A stretch of 64,000 nucleotides of DNA from Lepas anatifera (lineage: Eukaryota; Arthropoda; Thecostraca; Lepadidae), in the NCBI GenBank assembly GCA_034440635.1, contig JAOTON010000197.1, positions 549,161 to 613,160 of the forward strand, given 5' to 3'. The position numbers were made by a program, and so were the translations under genes. The number at the start of each line of letters is the position of its first letter. Positions within the stretch are counted from its first letter, which is position 1. Below, in pieces: positions 1-11,112 of the stretch. Below the pieces are notes generated by a model. The model searched no databases and had not been told where the DNA came from. It was given only the letters and a program-made list of their open reading frames with translations.

Positions 1-225
1 AGAGGTCATGGCTCGTACCCAACCCTGGGTTATCGAAATAAAAATACCAATTAACATCTCATAGTAGCCGATGACTTCATATATTGAGATACATTTTAGA
101 TAAATCGACTCCACGTATTTACTCATGCTGTTACATTTTTGTTGGAGGTGGTCACTTAACCTGCACTGCTGAGATGACCCGAACTGGACTTAAACTTGCA
201 AAACTGATCAGAAGAAAATGCATCC
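1..225 (+). repeat. AGGTCA-rich dispersed repeat, copy 1 (partial)
   Basis: This stretch has the same order of blocks as the better copy at 7.3-7.6 kb: a GAGGTCATGGCTCGTACC-like block, a TCGAAATAAAAATACC block, then a GAGGTGGTCACTTAACCTGCACTG block followed by a GATGACC block. It is cut off by the window edge. I see no coding capacity. The family recurs at 2.9, 7.0, 48.1, 52.0, 52.9, 53.8, 60.4 and 62.2 kb. Confidence 0.55.
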
Positions 226-1797
226 CAAACCATTTACAGGCTTCTGCGAAAACCCAAATGGGGGGGGCATCAGTGCAAGTGTAACGTTTTGACAGGGCCA
301 GATGCCGGGTTTCATGTATTTATGATGAGCTCATCTACGGAAACGCAGTAGGCGTTTCGGTTGGGATGAAAAGAACAGGACACTGTTTTTACCACAAAAA
401 TCCATAAAAAGGACACATTTTAGCATTGATCACTGTCTGCCCCACCAGCACAATACATCAACAATCCAGCGGTTTTGAACATTTTTACTTTTGAGACTTC
501 CATTCAATTAGCCTCCAAATAAAGTTACCTTGTAAATTGTGTTGCACTGAGGATATCATAGATGCCGCAACATGATGTTACAGCATGCCGCAATTGACCA
601 GTCACGTTGTCTTCAGCAGCGTCTCACGGGCCATTCCCAGTTGATGGTGGAGTAGCGCGCCCATTGAAACACAACTCAGTACAGGTGAAGCTCTGTTTAG
701 AGCTGACCTCCATCGAAGATCGCATCAGCACCACCACCACGCTGAGGAGAAGGGAGGTACGGCGGTGTTACGAATGCACTAAAAAAGAGAAAATACGACG
801 GGGCGCTGGTGGGCAATAGACAGGGCAAAGAAAACACCCCACCACACATTAGATTAAACAAAAATTACATACATATAGTACTATACATTGTGCTCCCCAT
901 GGAGGTCTTAATATGCTATCTTACATCTAGCCTCCTGAGTCCCCACGTATAGGTATCTATACGCAGGTTTGAATAGCTCTACCACCTCCTACCGATGTCG
1001 TAGCCTTTTATATAAATTATGTATAGAAAGCTGGACATTCTAGCTTTCTTCTGGTGTCAAAATCATAAACTAAACCCAAGGGCAAGTGAGTCAAAATTCC
1101 CTTTGTTCGACGATAGGCGTGAGCGCCGGACGGTTTCGCGGTTGCTCCGGAGAAGGTATGTAGTTTAAAAATGTTACTGACAGAATCTAGTTTTGATAAG
1201 CATATGAACAGAAAGCTTAAATTATTGGAAGTATCTCAGTTTTTATCCGGTGTTTTTAACATTTTTTGTTGCCAAACAATCTCCTTCGAAAATGCTATGT
1301 ATAGAATTCTATACTCCAGGACTCAATGACGACAAAAGTGACATTATACTTAACCATTTGGAGGGCATCCCAGGCATATCATACTCCTTTGATGTAATGA
1401 GACATCATTGATGAGGAGCACATGTTAAGCAAATATTTTTTCCTCGTGGTTTCCTTTGTTTTTAATGTTATAAAACTACAAGATATGGATTGGAACAGGC
1501 GATGCTTATCATTCTGGTACTGAAGCGAGGGACAGATCCGAGGAGGGGGATGGGGTAATAGCCCCTCTTAGGCCTACCTTAAGCACTGATAAAACGCCTC
1601 CCGCTGGAGCCGCCGGGCCCCCGCGGGAGGGGGGAGCGGTAGCTGCAGCTATACCCCGGTCCCGCAAGTTGTCTTCCAAATACCACGCGAAGGTAGGTCT
1701 AGGGGCCCCTCATTATGCAACCGGGGGCCCCCGAAATTAATATCGGTGGCCCCCAGAGTTGTTCTCGGGGTCCCTACCTCTGAGGTCCCACGAACCC
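226..1797. other. No recognised gene; unique-looking sequence
   Basis: I see no long open frame with recognisable motifs, no RNA gene and no repeat shared with the rest of the window. The last 200 bases become GC-rich with GGGCCCC runs and lead into the tandem repeat that follows. Confidence 0.5.
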
Positions 1798-2250
1798 CGC
1801 GACCGGGCCCCTAAAAATCGTCTCAGGGCCCACTGCTGTCCAAGGCGGGCCCCCTGTCCTCGGCAGTTTTAGGTCCCCGGTATTCCACCCGGGCCCCCTG
1901 TGACTGCAACTGGAGCCTCTGCGGTTCACCCGGGCCTCCTTTGGCCATCTGGACACCCTGATATTCTTCCGGGCCACTTGCAGTCCACTTGAAACCGCTG
2001 AGTCTGCGACCGAGCCCCTCAGAATTATCCCAAGCCCACTGATGACGAAGTCGGGCCCCTGTTCTCAGCAGTTGCAGATAATTTCCCTGTATCCCACCCG
2101 GGCCCTCTGTGACCCAAGTCGGGCCCCCTGCGGCTCACCCAGGCCTCCTGTGGCCATCCGGGCCTCCTGAAATGCTTCCGGGGGCCCATGTGGCTCACTT
2201 GCGATCTTGGTGTCGGGGACCGGGCCCCTTACGATAATCTCAGACATATT
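1798..2250. repeat. GC-rich ~210-bp tandem duplication
   Basis: The landmark GCGACCGGGCCCC occurs near 1798, again as GCGACCGAGCCCC near 2008, and as GGGACCGGGCCCC near 2216, giving a period of about 210 bases. Between landmarks the order of blocks repeats (ACCCGGGCCC, GGCTCACCC/GGTTCACCC, GGCCTCCT, GGCCATC, CTTCCGGG). The units are clearly diverged, so the duplication is old. Open frames here are by-products of the C-rich sequence. Confidence 0.7.
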
Positions 2251-2379
2251 GTGGATACAGTCAGCCCCCTGCCTTGCTTGCGGGATTCCTTTGGTCTCGG
2301 CCCTCTGTGGCTACAACATCTGTTCCTGCTTGGGAGTAGCAGGTTTAGTATCTTAAACACGGTAACTCCTGGCTGGAAT

Positions 2380-2815
2380 ACAAGTCTCACGAGGACTTCG
2401 AGGAGATCAGGTACCTGGAACTAAAATCCAGCTCACCGATCAGCTCGTGGCTGAAGGTAATAATATGAACTGTGAGGCCAGGCGAGAATACACTGAAAAT
2501 GTTTCAGAGGCACCAGCTGACGAGCTTCCCACAAAGCGACCAAAGGTTGCAATGTAGTCGAAGGATATCAAAAGTGCTAGCACACAGTACATGCACGAAA
2601 TTATCCCTGGTAAGGAATCGTACCGAAGATGCCGATGACCGTCCTATAACAAGCTGGCTATCGTCAAGTCCAAGACGTTTGGAGTGCTTCTCTAATTCAT
2701 TACTGAAACGATCTTTTTTTACCAAGATCCACGAGGCATAAAGGTCATGGAGCGCACACAATGTATCTCTATTGGGAACCTGGATATGGTACATACATGC
2801 TTGGGTCTAACGATA
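2380..2815 (+). pseudogene. Decayed coding-like stretch, unrecognised
   Basis: One plus-strand frame stays open for most of this interval and reads like protein, with segments such as IQLTDQLVAEGNN, PADELPTKRPKVAM and LAIVKSKTFGVLL, but is broken by scattered single stop codons. I do not recognise the family. It may be an old element-encoded protein or chance. Neighbouring DNA carries only repeats. No promoter or splice signals were judged convincing. Confidence 0.2.
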
Positions 2816-2889
2816 GTCCTTGACTGATCCCTAACGAAAACGTGCTTTAATGCTCGGTGGTATTTAATTTAGGAATTAGGACTTTACTA

Positions 2890-3100
2890 ACAGTGGCTTA
2901 ACACGCGCATTGACGGGGATCTGAGCCACCTTCGCATTGACGGGGGGCGGGCACCCGCCCCCTAAGATTTCGAGAACCACGGTAGGTAGCGAAAAACGGT
3001 AAACGGCGTTGGGTTGCCCCTCCACTTCTCCATCGAAAACATTTGAACCATTTTTGTCAGGTCACATTTAAGGTCACGATAGGTCAAAAACAGCCGTCAT
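2890..3100 (-). repeat. AGGTCA-rich dispersed repeat, copy 2 (fragment)
   Basis: In reverse orientation this carries the GC-rich terminal block of the family: a TTAACACGCGCATTGACGGGG segment, GGGCGGGCACCCGCCCC, a degraded palindromic GGCG block, then a TTTTGTCAGGTCAC block. A second partial TTCGCATTGACGGGG occurs inside, suggesting a small duplication. Confidence 0.5.
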
Positions 3101-3539
3101 AGGGATAACCTCGGCCTGCGGCCTCGGCAGGTGCCGCTCTGGCGCAGGAGAAGCCGGTGACAATGTACGTTAGCCAAACAGTTCGATTGACAGGCGAGTT
3201 TTTTCAGCAGTTTGATACTTATAACAACGCAATGTTGGAGTTTTAGGTTTTGTGTTCTCATTATGGCTCCATTCAATCCCCTGCCTAGGCCCATGTTTTT
3301 CTAAATTAGCATGTCTCTGCATACTGCACCACGCTTGACCTCTGTTCATATCATCAAATAAATAAACACACGCATAATGTTTGTTTTGTTAAGCAAAGAC
3401 TGGGCATGACGGGAAGAAAGGAGATACAATATAAAATATGATGGGTTTTCCGACGGTATTTCACCCATACCTGCAGATTTTCACCAAATTCAGCCTATTT
3501 GTTACCGAGTTATGCCCCAGCTCGAGACCTCAGCCCCAC
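3101..3539. other. No recognised gene
   Basis: AT-rich sequence with no supported coding region, RNA gene or repeat. It ends where the 50-bp satellite begins. Confidence 0.5.
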
Positions 3540-5337
3540 CACCGAACTGATGTCCTGGATCCGCCTATGCTTGAGCTCCTTACCCCAACCCCTTACATAT
3601 GTCCTGGATCTGCCTATGCTCGAACTCCGTAGCCCCACCTCTATACTGCCCTGGACCCGCCTATGCTTGAACTCCTTAGCCATTACCCCTAATGATGTCC
3701 TGGATCCGCCTATGGTCGAGCTCCCGAGCCCCACCCACGTACTGATGTCCTGAATCCGCTTATGCTCGAGCTCCTTAGCCCCACTCCCGTACTGATGTCC
3801 AGGATCCGCTTATGTTTTAACTCTTTAGCCCCTACCTGTTTTAACTCTTTAGCCTCTTGATGTCCTGGATCCGCTTATGCTCGAGCTCCTTAGCCCCACC
3901 CCCGTACTGATGTCTTTGATCCGCCTATACTCGAGCCCCTTAGCCCCGGCCCCGTACTGATGTCCTGGATCCGCCTCTGCTCGAGCTCCTTAGCCCGACA
4001 CCCATACTGATGTCCTGGATCCGCCTATGCTCGAGCTCCTTAGCCCCATCTCCGTACAGATGTCCTGGATCCGCCTATGCTGGATCTCCTTAGCCCCACC
4101 TCCGTACTGATGCCCTGGATCCGCCTATGCTCGAACTCCTTAGCCCCTACCCCCTACTGATGTCCTGGATCCGCCTATGCTCGAGCTCCTTACCCCACCT
4201 TCTTACTGATGTCCTGGATCCGCCTATACTGAACTCCGTAGCCCCTACCCCCCCCACTGATGTCCTGGATCCGCCTTTACTCGAGCTCCGGAGCCACACC
4301 CCTGCAGTGATGTCCTGGATCCGCCTATGCTCGAGCTCCTTAGCCCCACACCCGAACTGATGTCCTGGATCTGCCTATGCTCGAACTCTGTAGCCCCACC
4401 TCCGTACTGCCCTGGTTTCGCCTATACTCGAACTCTTTAGCCCCTACCACCGTACTAATGTCCTGGATCCGCCTATACTGGAACGCCCGAGCCCCACCAC
4501 CGTACTGATGTCCTAGATCCGCCTATGCTCGAGCTCCTTAGCCCCTACCCACGTTCTGATGTCCTGGATCCGCCTATGCTCGAGCTCCTTAGCCTCACCC
4601 CCGTACTGATGTCCTTGATCCGCCTATGCTCGAACTCTTTAGCCCCTACCCACGTTCTGATGTCCTGGATCCGCTTATGCTCGAGCTCCTTAGCCTCACC
4701 CCCGTACTGATGTCCTTGATCCAACTATACTAAAGCCCTTTAGCCCCACCGCCGTACTGATGTCCTAAATCCGCCTCTGCTGAGCTCCTTAGCCCCACAC
4801 CCATACTGATGTCCTGGATCAGCCTATGCTCGAGCTCCTTATCTCCACCCCCGTACAGATGTCCTAGATCCGCCTATGCTCGATCTCCTTAGCCCCATCC
4901 CCGTACTAATATCCTGGATCCGCCTATGCTCGAACTCCGTAGCCCCTACCCCCTACTGATGTCCTGGATCCGCCTATGCTGGAACTCCCGAGTCTCACCC
5001 CGTACTGATGTCCTGAATCCGCTAATGCTCAGCTGCTTAGCCCCATCCCCGTACTAATGTCCTGGATCCGCCTATGCTCTAACTCCCTAGCCCGACCCTC
5101 GTACCGATGTCCTGGATCCGCCTATGCTCTAACTCCCTAGCCCGACCCTCGTACCGATGTCCTGGATCCGCCTATGCTCTAACTCCCCTAGCCCCACCCT
5201 CGTACTGATGTCCTGGGTCTGCCTATGCTCGAACTCTTTAGCCCCTACCCCCATGCTGATGTCCTGGATCCGCTTATGCTCGAGCTCCTTACCCCCCACA
5301 CCCGTAACGACCCCACCTCCGTGCCCCCCCGAAACGA
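3540..5337 (+). repeat. ~50-bp satellite array (about 35 units)
   Basis: A unit beginning TGATGTCCTGGATCCGCCTA, continuing TGCTCGAGCTCCTTAGCCCC and ending with a variable ACCCCCGTAC, repeats head to tail with a period of 49-52 bases. Units differ by a few substitutions and small indels; two adjacent units near 5070-5160 are almost identical, indicating recent local duplication. GGATCCGCCTATG inside each unit equals the terminal sequence of the dispersed element that starts at 5338. The short peptides predicted across the array (SWIRLCSSSL-like) are artefacts of the repeat. Confidence 0.9.
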
Positions 5338-5604
5338 CATAGGCGGATCAAGGGTAAAGGGGACAGGTGCCCCCATAGAATCTTAGCGCCCCCTGAAATT
5401 GTCCCGGAAACCCCTGGAAAGTTCGATGGCACCCCCTGAAATGTCGTTTTCCCCGAGATGCAGGTATCGGGGTCTACTGATAGGTTTTAGCGCCTACTTG
5501 ATAGGTTTTTCCGGCCAAAAGTGGCGTCCCTGGTGTAGATAGCGCCCACCAGGAAGTTTCCCCTTCCACCTCGCCCCCGATAGGCAATCCTGGATCCGCG
5601 TATG
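5338..5604 (-). mobile_element. GGCGGATCC-ended MITE, copy 1
   Basis: The piece begins CATAGGCGGATCAAGG and ends CCTGGATCCGCGTATG, so the ends are imperfect inverted repeats of each other. Inside lie the family's blocks: GACAGGTGCCCCC, CCCCTGAAATGTCG, TTTTTCCGGCCAAAAGTGG and GATAGCGCCC. It has no coding capacity. It abuts the 50-bp satellite whose unit contains the same terminal sequence. Confidence 0.65.
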
Positions 5605-6905
5605 GGAAGCGACATTTCAGGGAGCGTCATTCGCCTTGAGAGGCGTGTCTTTACAATTTCAGAGGGCGCCGATGGTCGATTGGGGGTTGGGGGAGGGGAT
5701 GGGGGGGAGAAGGGTGGGGGTCACCTAGCCTACTTATTCCCTGGATCCACCCATGGTCCAAAACAGAAACATAATACTCTTATTGTAAACTCAGACTTTT
5801 ACGGTACTCTAATTACTTGTGATGCATTATGGGTAGTGTTGGGTACTTTTTACCAGACCATAAATAAACAGAAACGGCCGCGCCGATCGCCGGCGTTGCC
5901 GCGACGTGGACGCAGGGGTGACGCGTGGTGATTTGCTACAACGATGCGTGGAGAAACGGCATGTTAGTAAAGGTAACTTGGTGTTTCATTGATATATATG
6001 CAGATGGAATGTCGACATATGTCTCTTATCTAGCTGCATGCAAAATTTCATTTCCCCCCAATGACTCTAACCACCCTAAACCCCGGTGTGAAGCAAAAAT
6101 GAACTGATAAAATTACCACTTTGAAATGCATTTTACGGCTTATAGCGCGGAAGCCGTAAGAGATAAGTGAGGGGTATCAGTGAGAAAAATGACGGCAACG
6201 AAGTTTTCTATCCAGCCGTGTTAAGTTCAATACCGTAGCTATCATGGTCTGGAAACCAGGGGGCTGAGAATAAAAATTTTAAAAACTTATATTTTATTTT
6301 TGCCTATAAAATAAAAAGTTTCAGTCTGAAAGTTTTTATCTCTAAATATATAATAAAGGAGGCTATTCTCTCTTATTATCTGAAATGGGAACTAATTTTT
6401 ATCAATTAGATCGGAAGATATAAGGGTTTGAATGATATTTTGGGAAATGCAGACCTTCACGGAATGGGCCAAAAAGGACCCTTAAATTTCCGTTTTTGTT
6501 TTGTTTCTGTGTTTGTGCAGTACTGCACAAACCGGCCTTTCAGTTGATATTTGACTCAGAACCTGAACTGCTGTAGCTTCAGATATTTCGAGCCTGTAGT
6601 TTAGACCATGAGTTTTATGCCAAATTTAGGGTGCAAAGTTTAAAAGCTAATTTAGAGCCCTAAATTTAAAGCTTTTTCTTTCCAACCTTTTGGGTGAACT
6701 ACAAATTTCCCTGATGTAAAAGGGTGTAAGTTTGAAGAGTCTAGATGAGTTAGCAAAAAATAGAAAAATAAAAGTTAAAAATCACATAATGCAAAATTCT
6801 GGGCAAAATTTTGAAAATTTGGAAAATTGACAACCGTGGTGCTTATTCATTTGGAAGTGCCTTCTATCCACAAAAGTTTTAGGTCTCTGATACCAGCGCT
6901 CAGAA
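5605..6905. other. No recognised gene; AT-rich
   Basis: The first ~150 bases repeat inner blocks of the GGCGGATCC element in the other orientation. The rest is AT-rich sequence with no motif-bearing frame. A single motif matching the ZNF143/Staf site lies at 5818-5835 and is listed separately. Confidence 0.45.
5818..5835 (-). promoter_or_regulatory. ZNF143/Staf-like motif
   Basis: On the minus strand this reads TACCCATAATGCATCACA, which fits the degenerate Staf/ZNF143 consensus as I remember it at every position. The same motif occurs in the two 3.3-kb hAT-like elements at 18.4 and 21.9 kb. No snRNA-like gene is visible beside it, so function is unproven. Confidence 0.35.
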
Positions 6906-6908
6906 CAG

Positions 6909-6941
<33 letters not shown>

Positions 6942-6944
6942 GAC
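6909..6944. repeat. (CAA)n microsatellite
   Basis: About eleven ACA/CAA triplets in a row, followed by a short CGACGACGA run. In one frame it would give a polyasparagine tract, but the frame has no other protein-like features. Confidence 0.95.
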
Positions 6945-7029
6945 AACGACGACGAGACCGGAAAAACTGTCAGAATAGAAGCCGTTTCTTACTTCGTTCG
7001 TCACCGGCTTCTGATAACATGTAAATTCA

Positions 7030-7663
7030 GTTTTTCGGCCATTACATCTGAACAAGCAAAGATAGAGCAAAACGACTTGAACTATATGAATCCTCTCAGC
7101 AAGCCGAATCGAATGATATATAATTTGACCTTGCTAGTTCAAATCAAGGATTTGACCTGACCTGAGGTCAGGTCAGGGTCAAATTATATAAAATGCATAT
7201 CATTAGAACCGCAAAGCCCAGGCGAGTCTAATGCAGCTAAAATAAATGCTCTATCACCATCCGTTACTGAGTTACTCTGTAAAAACTATTTTTCCCATGT
7301 ATTTCCAATGGAGAGGTCATGCCTCGTACCTGACCTTAGGTCATCGATATCAAAAATACCGGAACATATTTTAGAGAACTAGGTAGGGCCATTATGTGAT
7401 ATGAGTTTCAATCGGATAAGTTCACCCTGCTCCGACTTATGCTATCTTAAACATTTTTTTGAGGTCGGGTCACTTCACCTGTACTGGTGACCTGACCTTG
7501 GATGACCTAACCTTAAAATTTTCACAGAAGTTGTAAAAATGATGAGGGAAAAGGTATGCCAAGTACGGCGGCGCTACGCGCCGCCGTTTTTCTGCTATCT
7601 CCGAAAAACCCGAGGGGGGGCGGGTACCCACCCCCCGTCAATGCGCGTGTTAAGGTGACGATC
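7030..7663 (+). repeat. AGGTCA-rich dispersed repeat, copy 3 (best copy)
   Basis: This is the most complete forward copy. In order it shows a paired block of AGGTCA half-sites in both orientations near 7147-7185, an ATGCTCTATCACCATCCGTTACT block, GAGAGGTCATGCCTCGTACC, TAGGGCCATTATGTGATA, a GAGGTCGGGTCACTTCACC block, CTGGTGACCTGACC, then GCCAAGTACGGCGG leading into a perfect CG-rich palindrome (GGCGGCGCTACGCGCCGCC) and ending in a GC block followed by CAATGCGCGTGTTAA. It has no coding capacity. Shared block order with the other copies marks it as a mobile or formerly mobile family, class unknown. Confidence 0.65.
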
Positions 7664-8040
7664 CGTATTAGTAGACTCAACCGGCGAAGGTACCAAATTT
7701 TGTTATGCCTACGTCATAATAATGATTAAAATCTCAGTTAAAAGGGAAAGCAAATACAACGTTCATTATGAGATAGTGACAAATGCATCATGTTTCACGC
7801 AGCGCATCCCGAGAAAAAGTTTATCATTAGTGCACTATTTATAGTCATTGAGTCCTGGTGTATAGACTTCTATATATCCAATAAATTATATTTATAAATT
7901 TTTGAATTACAATTTTTGTTCATTATTGAGTTCCTTGCATCCAAAACCCCCAAAAATCAAAAAGGGTTTGCACTTCCATCAAATATTTTGGGCTCGGGTC
8001 TCAAGAGGATAGTGTTAAGCCTGCCGGATTTTGAAGCGAC
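7664..8040. other. No recognised gene
   Basis: AT-rich sequence without supported features between the dispersed repeat and the CAGA microsatellite. Confidence 0.5.
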
Positions 8041-10020
8041 AGAAAAACAGAAAGACAGACAGAAACACACAAACATACAAACAGAGACAGACCTTGGAAT
8101 TTTAGGACATGTAGACTGCTAAGCCTATATGTGGGCCAGCCAGCCAGTCAGCCACACAGACAGAGACATACAGACAGAGAAAGAAAAACTTCCAGAAAGC
8201 CAGAGATAGACAGGGATAAACAGAAACACAGACAAACAGTGAGAGAACAAGATAGACAGAAACATATAAACGGAGACAGATCGACATAGACAGAAATAAA
8301 CAAAGACACAACCAGACAGACATTGCCAGATATTCAGAGGAAGCCAGATCTAAATACATACAGACAGACAGAACAAACAAAATACAGGGACAGTCAGACA
8401 GACATACAGAGACAGTCAGACATACATACAGAAAAAGTACAGAGACATCCAGGCAGACAGACATACAGAGAATACAGAGGCAGACAGACAGGTAGGCAGA
8501 CAGACAGAGGAAGCCAGGTCTAAGTACATACAGACAGACAGAACAGCCAGAGATACATACATACAGAGACAGCCAGACAGACATACAGGGACAGTCAGAG
8601 ACATACAGAAAAGTACAGAGACATCCAGGCAGACAGTCAGACTGATATACAGAAAAATGCAGGCAGACAAGCAGACAGGCAGACAGACAGCCAGACAGAT
8701 AGTCTGACAGACAGACATTCAAGCAGACAGACAGTCAGGCAGACAGACGGACAGACAGAGTCAGGCAGACATACAGAGTCAGGCAGGCAGGTAGACAGGG
8801 AAACAGGCAGGCAGGCAGACAGACAGGGAGACATGCAGGCAGGGAGACATACAGACAGACAGACAGACAGTCAGTCACACAGTCAGACAGTCAGTCACAC
8901 AATCAGACAGACAGACGGATAGTCAGGCAGACAGGTAGTCAGGCAGACATACATACTGTCAGATGAACAGACAGACTGTCAGGCAGACAGACAGCCTTTT
9001 TTATTTTTATAAATTTTGACCAAGTTGTTTCTCAGTTCGACTGTTGGAGTCGGAGTCTCACTAAAGTCATCAAGGGACTTGTCACGGAGACCCCGACCCC
9101 ACCACCCGAACTAGCAACTCCCACAATGAAGGGTTGATTTAGAAGCCAAAGTTTAACGTCCCACAAAGCACAGGGACGGCCACCCCGCTCAGGTCACCCT
9201 CTCACCAGTCAGTTGCCAGCCGACCTGTGCGTTGGGTAAACTATTGAGCGCCGGAGCGTCTCAGGTGAACCGATCCCAAGCCTGGACATGCACTGCCACT
9301 GCATGCTTCTGAGCAGCGGGCCGGCGCCCAACGCTCTACTAACTGAGCTACCGGGGCGGCTGTCTGACAGTCTTTCAGACAGGCAGACAGTCAGACAGAT
9401 ATACAGAAAAATGCAGACAGACAGACAGAATCAGTCAGCCAGTCAGTAAGCCAGGTCAGGTCAGGTCAGGTCAGGCAGGCAGGCAGGCAGGAAGACAGAC
9501 AGACAGACACACTCAGTCAGGCAGTAAGGAAGACAGTCAGGAAGCCAGTCAGAAAGGAAGACAGACATACAGTCAGGCAGACAGATGGACAGACAGTCAG
9601 GGGGGACAGACAGACAGTCAGACAGGCAGGCAGGCAGACAGACATACCGTGACAGTCAGACATACATACAAAAAAATACACAGACATCCAGGCAGACAAA
9701 CATACAGAGAATACAGAGGCAGACAGAGAGACAGGCAGGCAGACAGAGGAAGCCAGGTCTACATACAGACAGACAGGACAGACAGAACAGCCAGACATAC
9801 ATACATACAGAGATAGCCAGACAAACATACAGGGGCAGTCAGACAGACATACAGAAACATCCAGGCAGATATACAGAAAAATAAAGAGAAATCCAGTCAT
9901 TTTGTCAGTCAGTCAGTCAGACAGTCAGTCAGGCAGACAGTCAGTCAGGCAGACATACAGTCAGGCAGACATACAAACTGTCAGGCAGACATACATACTG
10001 TCAGGTGAACAGACAGTCAG
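8041..10020. repeat. Degenerate CAGA/CAGACATACAGA microsatellite array
   Basis: Nearly 1.6 kb in total of CAGACAGACA, CATACAGAGA and CAGGCAGACA repeats, with longer-period blocks: the segment around 8340-8490 is repeated around 8510-8630 and again around 9640-9880, so the array has grown by duplicating pieces of 100-250 bases. The long minus-strand frames rich in Cys, Ser, Val and Leu (for example 8102-8722) are artefacts of the repeat. The array is interrupted by a SINE at 8997-9360. Confidence 0.92.
8997..9360 (-). mobile_element. tRNA-derived SINE, full-length copy
   Basis: Read on the minus strand it starts GCCGCCCCGGTAGCTCAG, then TTAGTAGAGCGTTGGGC, which is a tRNA-like 5' half with a polymerase III A box (TAGCTCAGTTAG). 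A box-B-like GATCGGTTCACCTGAGAC follows about 60 bases later. The body contains CTGACTGGTGAGAGGG, GCTTTGTGGGACGTT and GGTGGTGGGGTCGGGG, and the 3' end is A-rich (AAATTTATAAAAATAAAAA on that strand). The SINE sits inside the CAGA array. Partial copies lie at 50.9/54.7 kb (one copy split in two) and 52.6 kb. I could not see a clear target duplication because the flanks are themselves repetitive. Confidence 0.8.
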
Positions 10021-10068
10021 TGAGCAGAAATTCGGTGGATGGGGCACTTTCCCTCCGCTGGTGCTTAA

Positions 10069-10737
10069 AAGGAATGTGGCACCTTCAAAACATGATTTTA
10101 AATGAGATAGCCAAGTTTTAAAGTAAGTCAGAAAACCCGGTACTCCATATATCATTTGTTTTCATCCAAACTGAGTTCTGTGACAGAAGGGGGAAGTGGG
10201 TTAAGGGAAGGTCAGTTGGGGGTGGGTGAGCAAGGGTGTGAGTGGAAAAGGGGCAGCGAGATTGAGTGGTGCAGCTAACTAACGAGGGACGGGAAGTCTA
10301 AGGTGCCCGAATTCGGCCCCCGCCAGCAGGGTATAGGTATGAGATTGCGCCCCCGAGTATAACAATAATAAATCCGTCAAATTTGTCTTGGAACTCAATA
10401 TTTCAGTAGAAAAAGCTAAAACCTACCTGACACCAGCCCCCTCATCAGCCCCCCACCAGGCGGCCATTGTTGTGAGCTTCCGGGGTGATGACATATGCTG
10501 ACGTCACAATTAGCATCAGCGAATCGAAGCCCTTGAAGCGTTTCAAGTATGGTAGTGGCTGCCAGATCATAACATCCACAGGCAGATATTTATTTTCCTG
10601 GAGGAGTAGTTTTAAAAACAAAATATTGAGCTTATTGAACATTTTTCACAGAAATCATGAGTGATTTCATTATTTTTGGCTAAAAATACGCGTAATTGCA
10701 CTAAATTCCAAGATTCGACCAAGGTGCCAAATTCCCT
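10069..10737 (+). mobile_element. TTAA-flanked MITE (piggyBac-like), copy 1
   Basis: The element begins AAGGAATGTGGCACCTT and ends AAGGTGCCAAATTCCCT, an imperfect 17-bp terminal inverted repeat, and both ends are flanked by TTAA (10065-10068 and 10738-10741). TTAA duplication is the signature of the piggyBac superfamily. It is non-coding. Compared with the copy at 56978-57426, which lies in the opposite orientation, it carries about 220 extra bases between roughly 10165 and 10385. Shared internal blocks include GACACCAGCCCCCTCATCAG, GCGGCCATTGTTGTGAGC and CCCTTGAAG. Confidence 0.75.
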
Positions 10738-10757
10738 TTAAGAATGTTCATTTCACA

Positions 10758-11104
10758 CCAGTTTGCAAATTATGACATTTCTAACGAGATCTCGTCAGTG
10801 TGAGTGCCCTTAGAGACAGAAGCAAGTGGTGCAAATTGTATCAACCTGGTGCGAATTTGTAAGACTGGTGAGAGGAAGGTGACAATTAAACCAAACAAAT
10901 ACTAAATGGTTATTGAGGCAGACGAGGTGGCTTGAGAAAAAGTCCCTTAGTAATAAGAGGTAGCATTGCGTTGGATGGGTAGGAATGGGTGCGTTTTCTC
11001 CCATGTATATGACATATTTCTGCAACTTCTTGGAGGCTGGTGGTGAGAGAATTTTAAATCGCTGGTGCGACTCGTCCGGCCTGTTGCCATACTTTGCAGG
11101 CTGG
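10758..11104 (-). mobile_element. hAT-type MITE (CAGTGTGCAAAG family), copy 1
   Basis: The minus strand matches the intact copy at 20195-20559 along its length, with blocks such as GGTGCGACTCGTC, GGAATGGGTGCG and GGAGGTAGCATTGC-like sequence. The ends CCAGTTTGCAAA and GCCATACTTTGCAGGCTGG are inverted repeats. The flanks ATTTCACA (10750-10757) and ATTTTACA (11105-11112) are an 8-bp target duplication with one mismatch, as expected for hAT transposition. No coding capacity. Confidence 0.75.
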
Positions 11105-11112
11105 ATTTTACA

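Noticed and set aside
8102..8722. 206-codon minus-strand frame rich in Cys/Leu/Ser (and similar frames at 8416-8834, 9517-9900)
   Set aside because: Translation of the CAGA microsatellite; several frames of the repeat stay open because the unit lacks stops.
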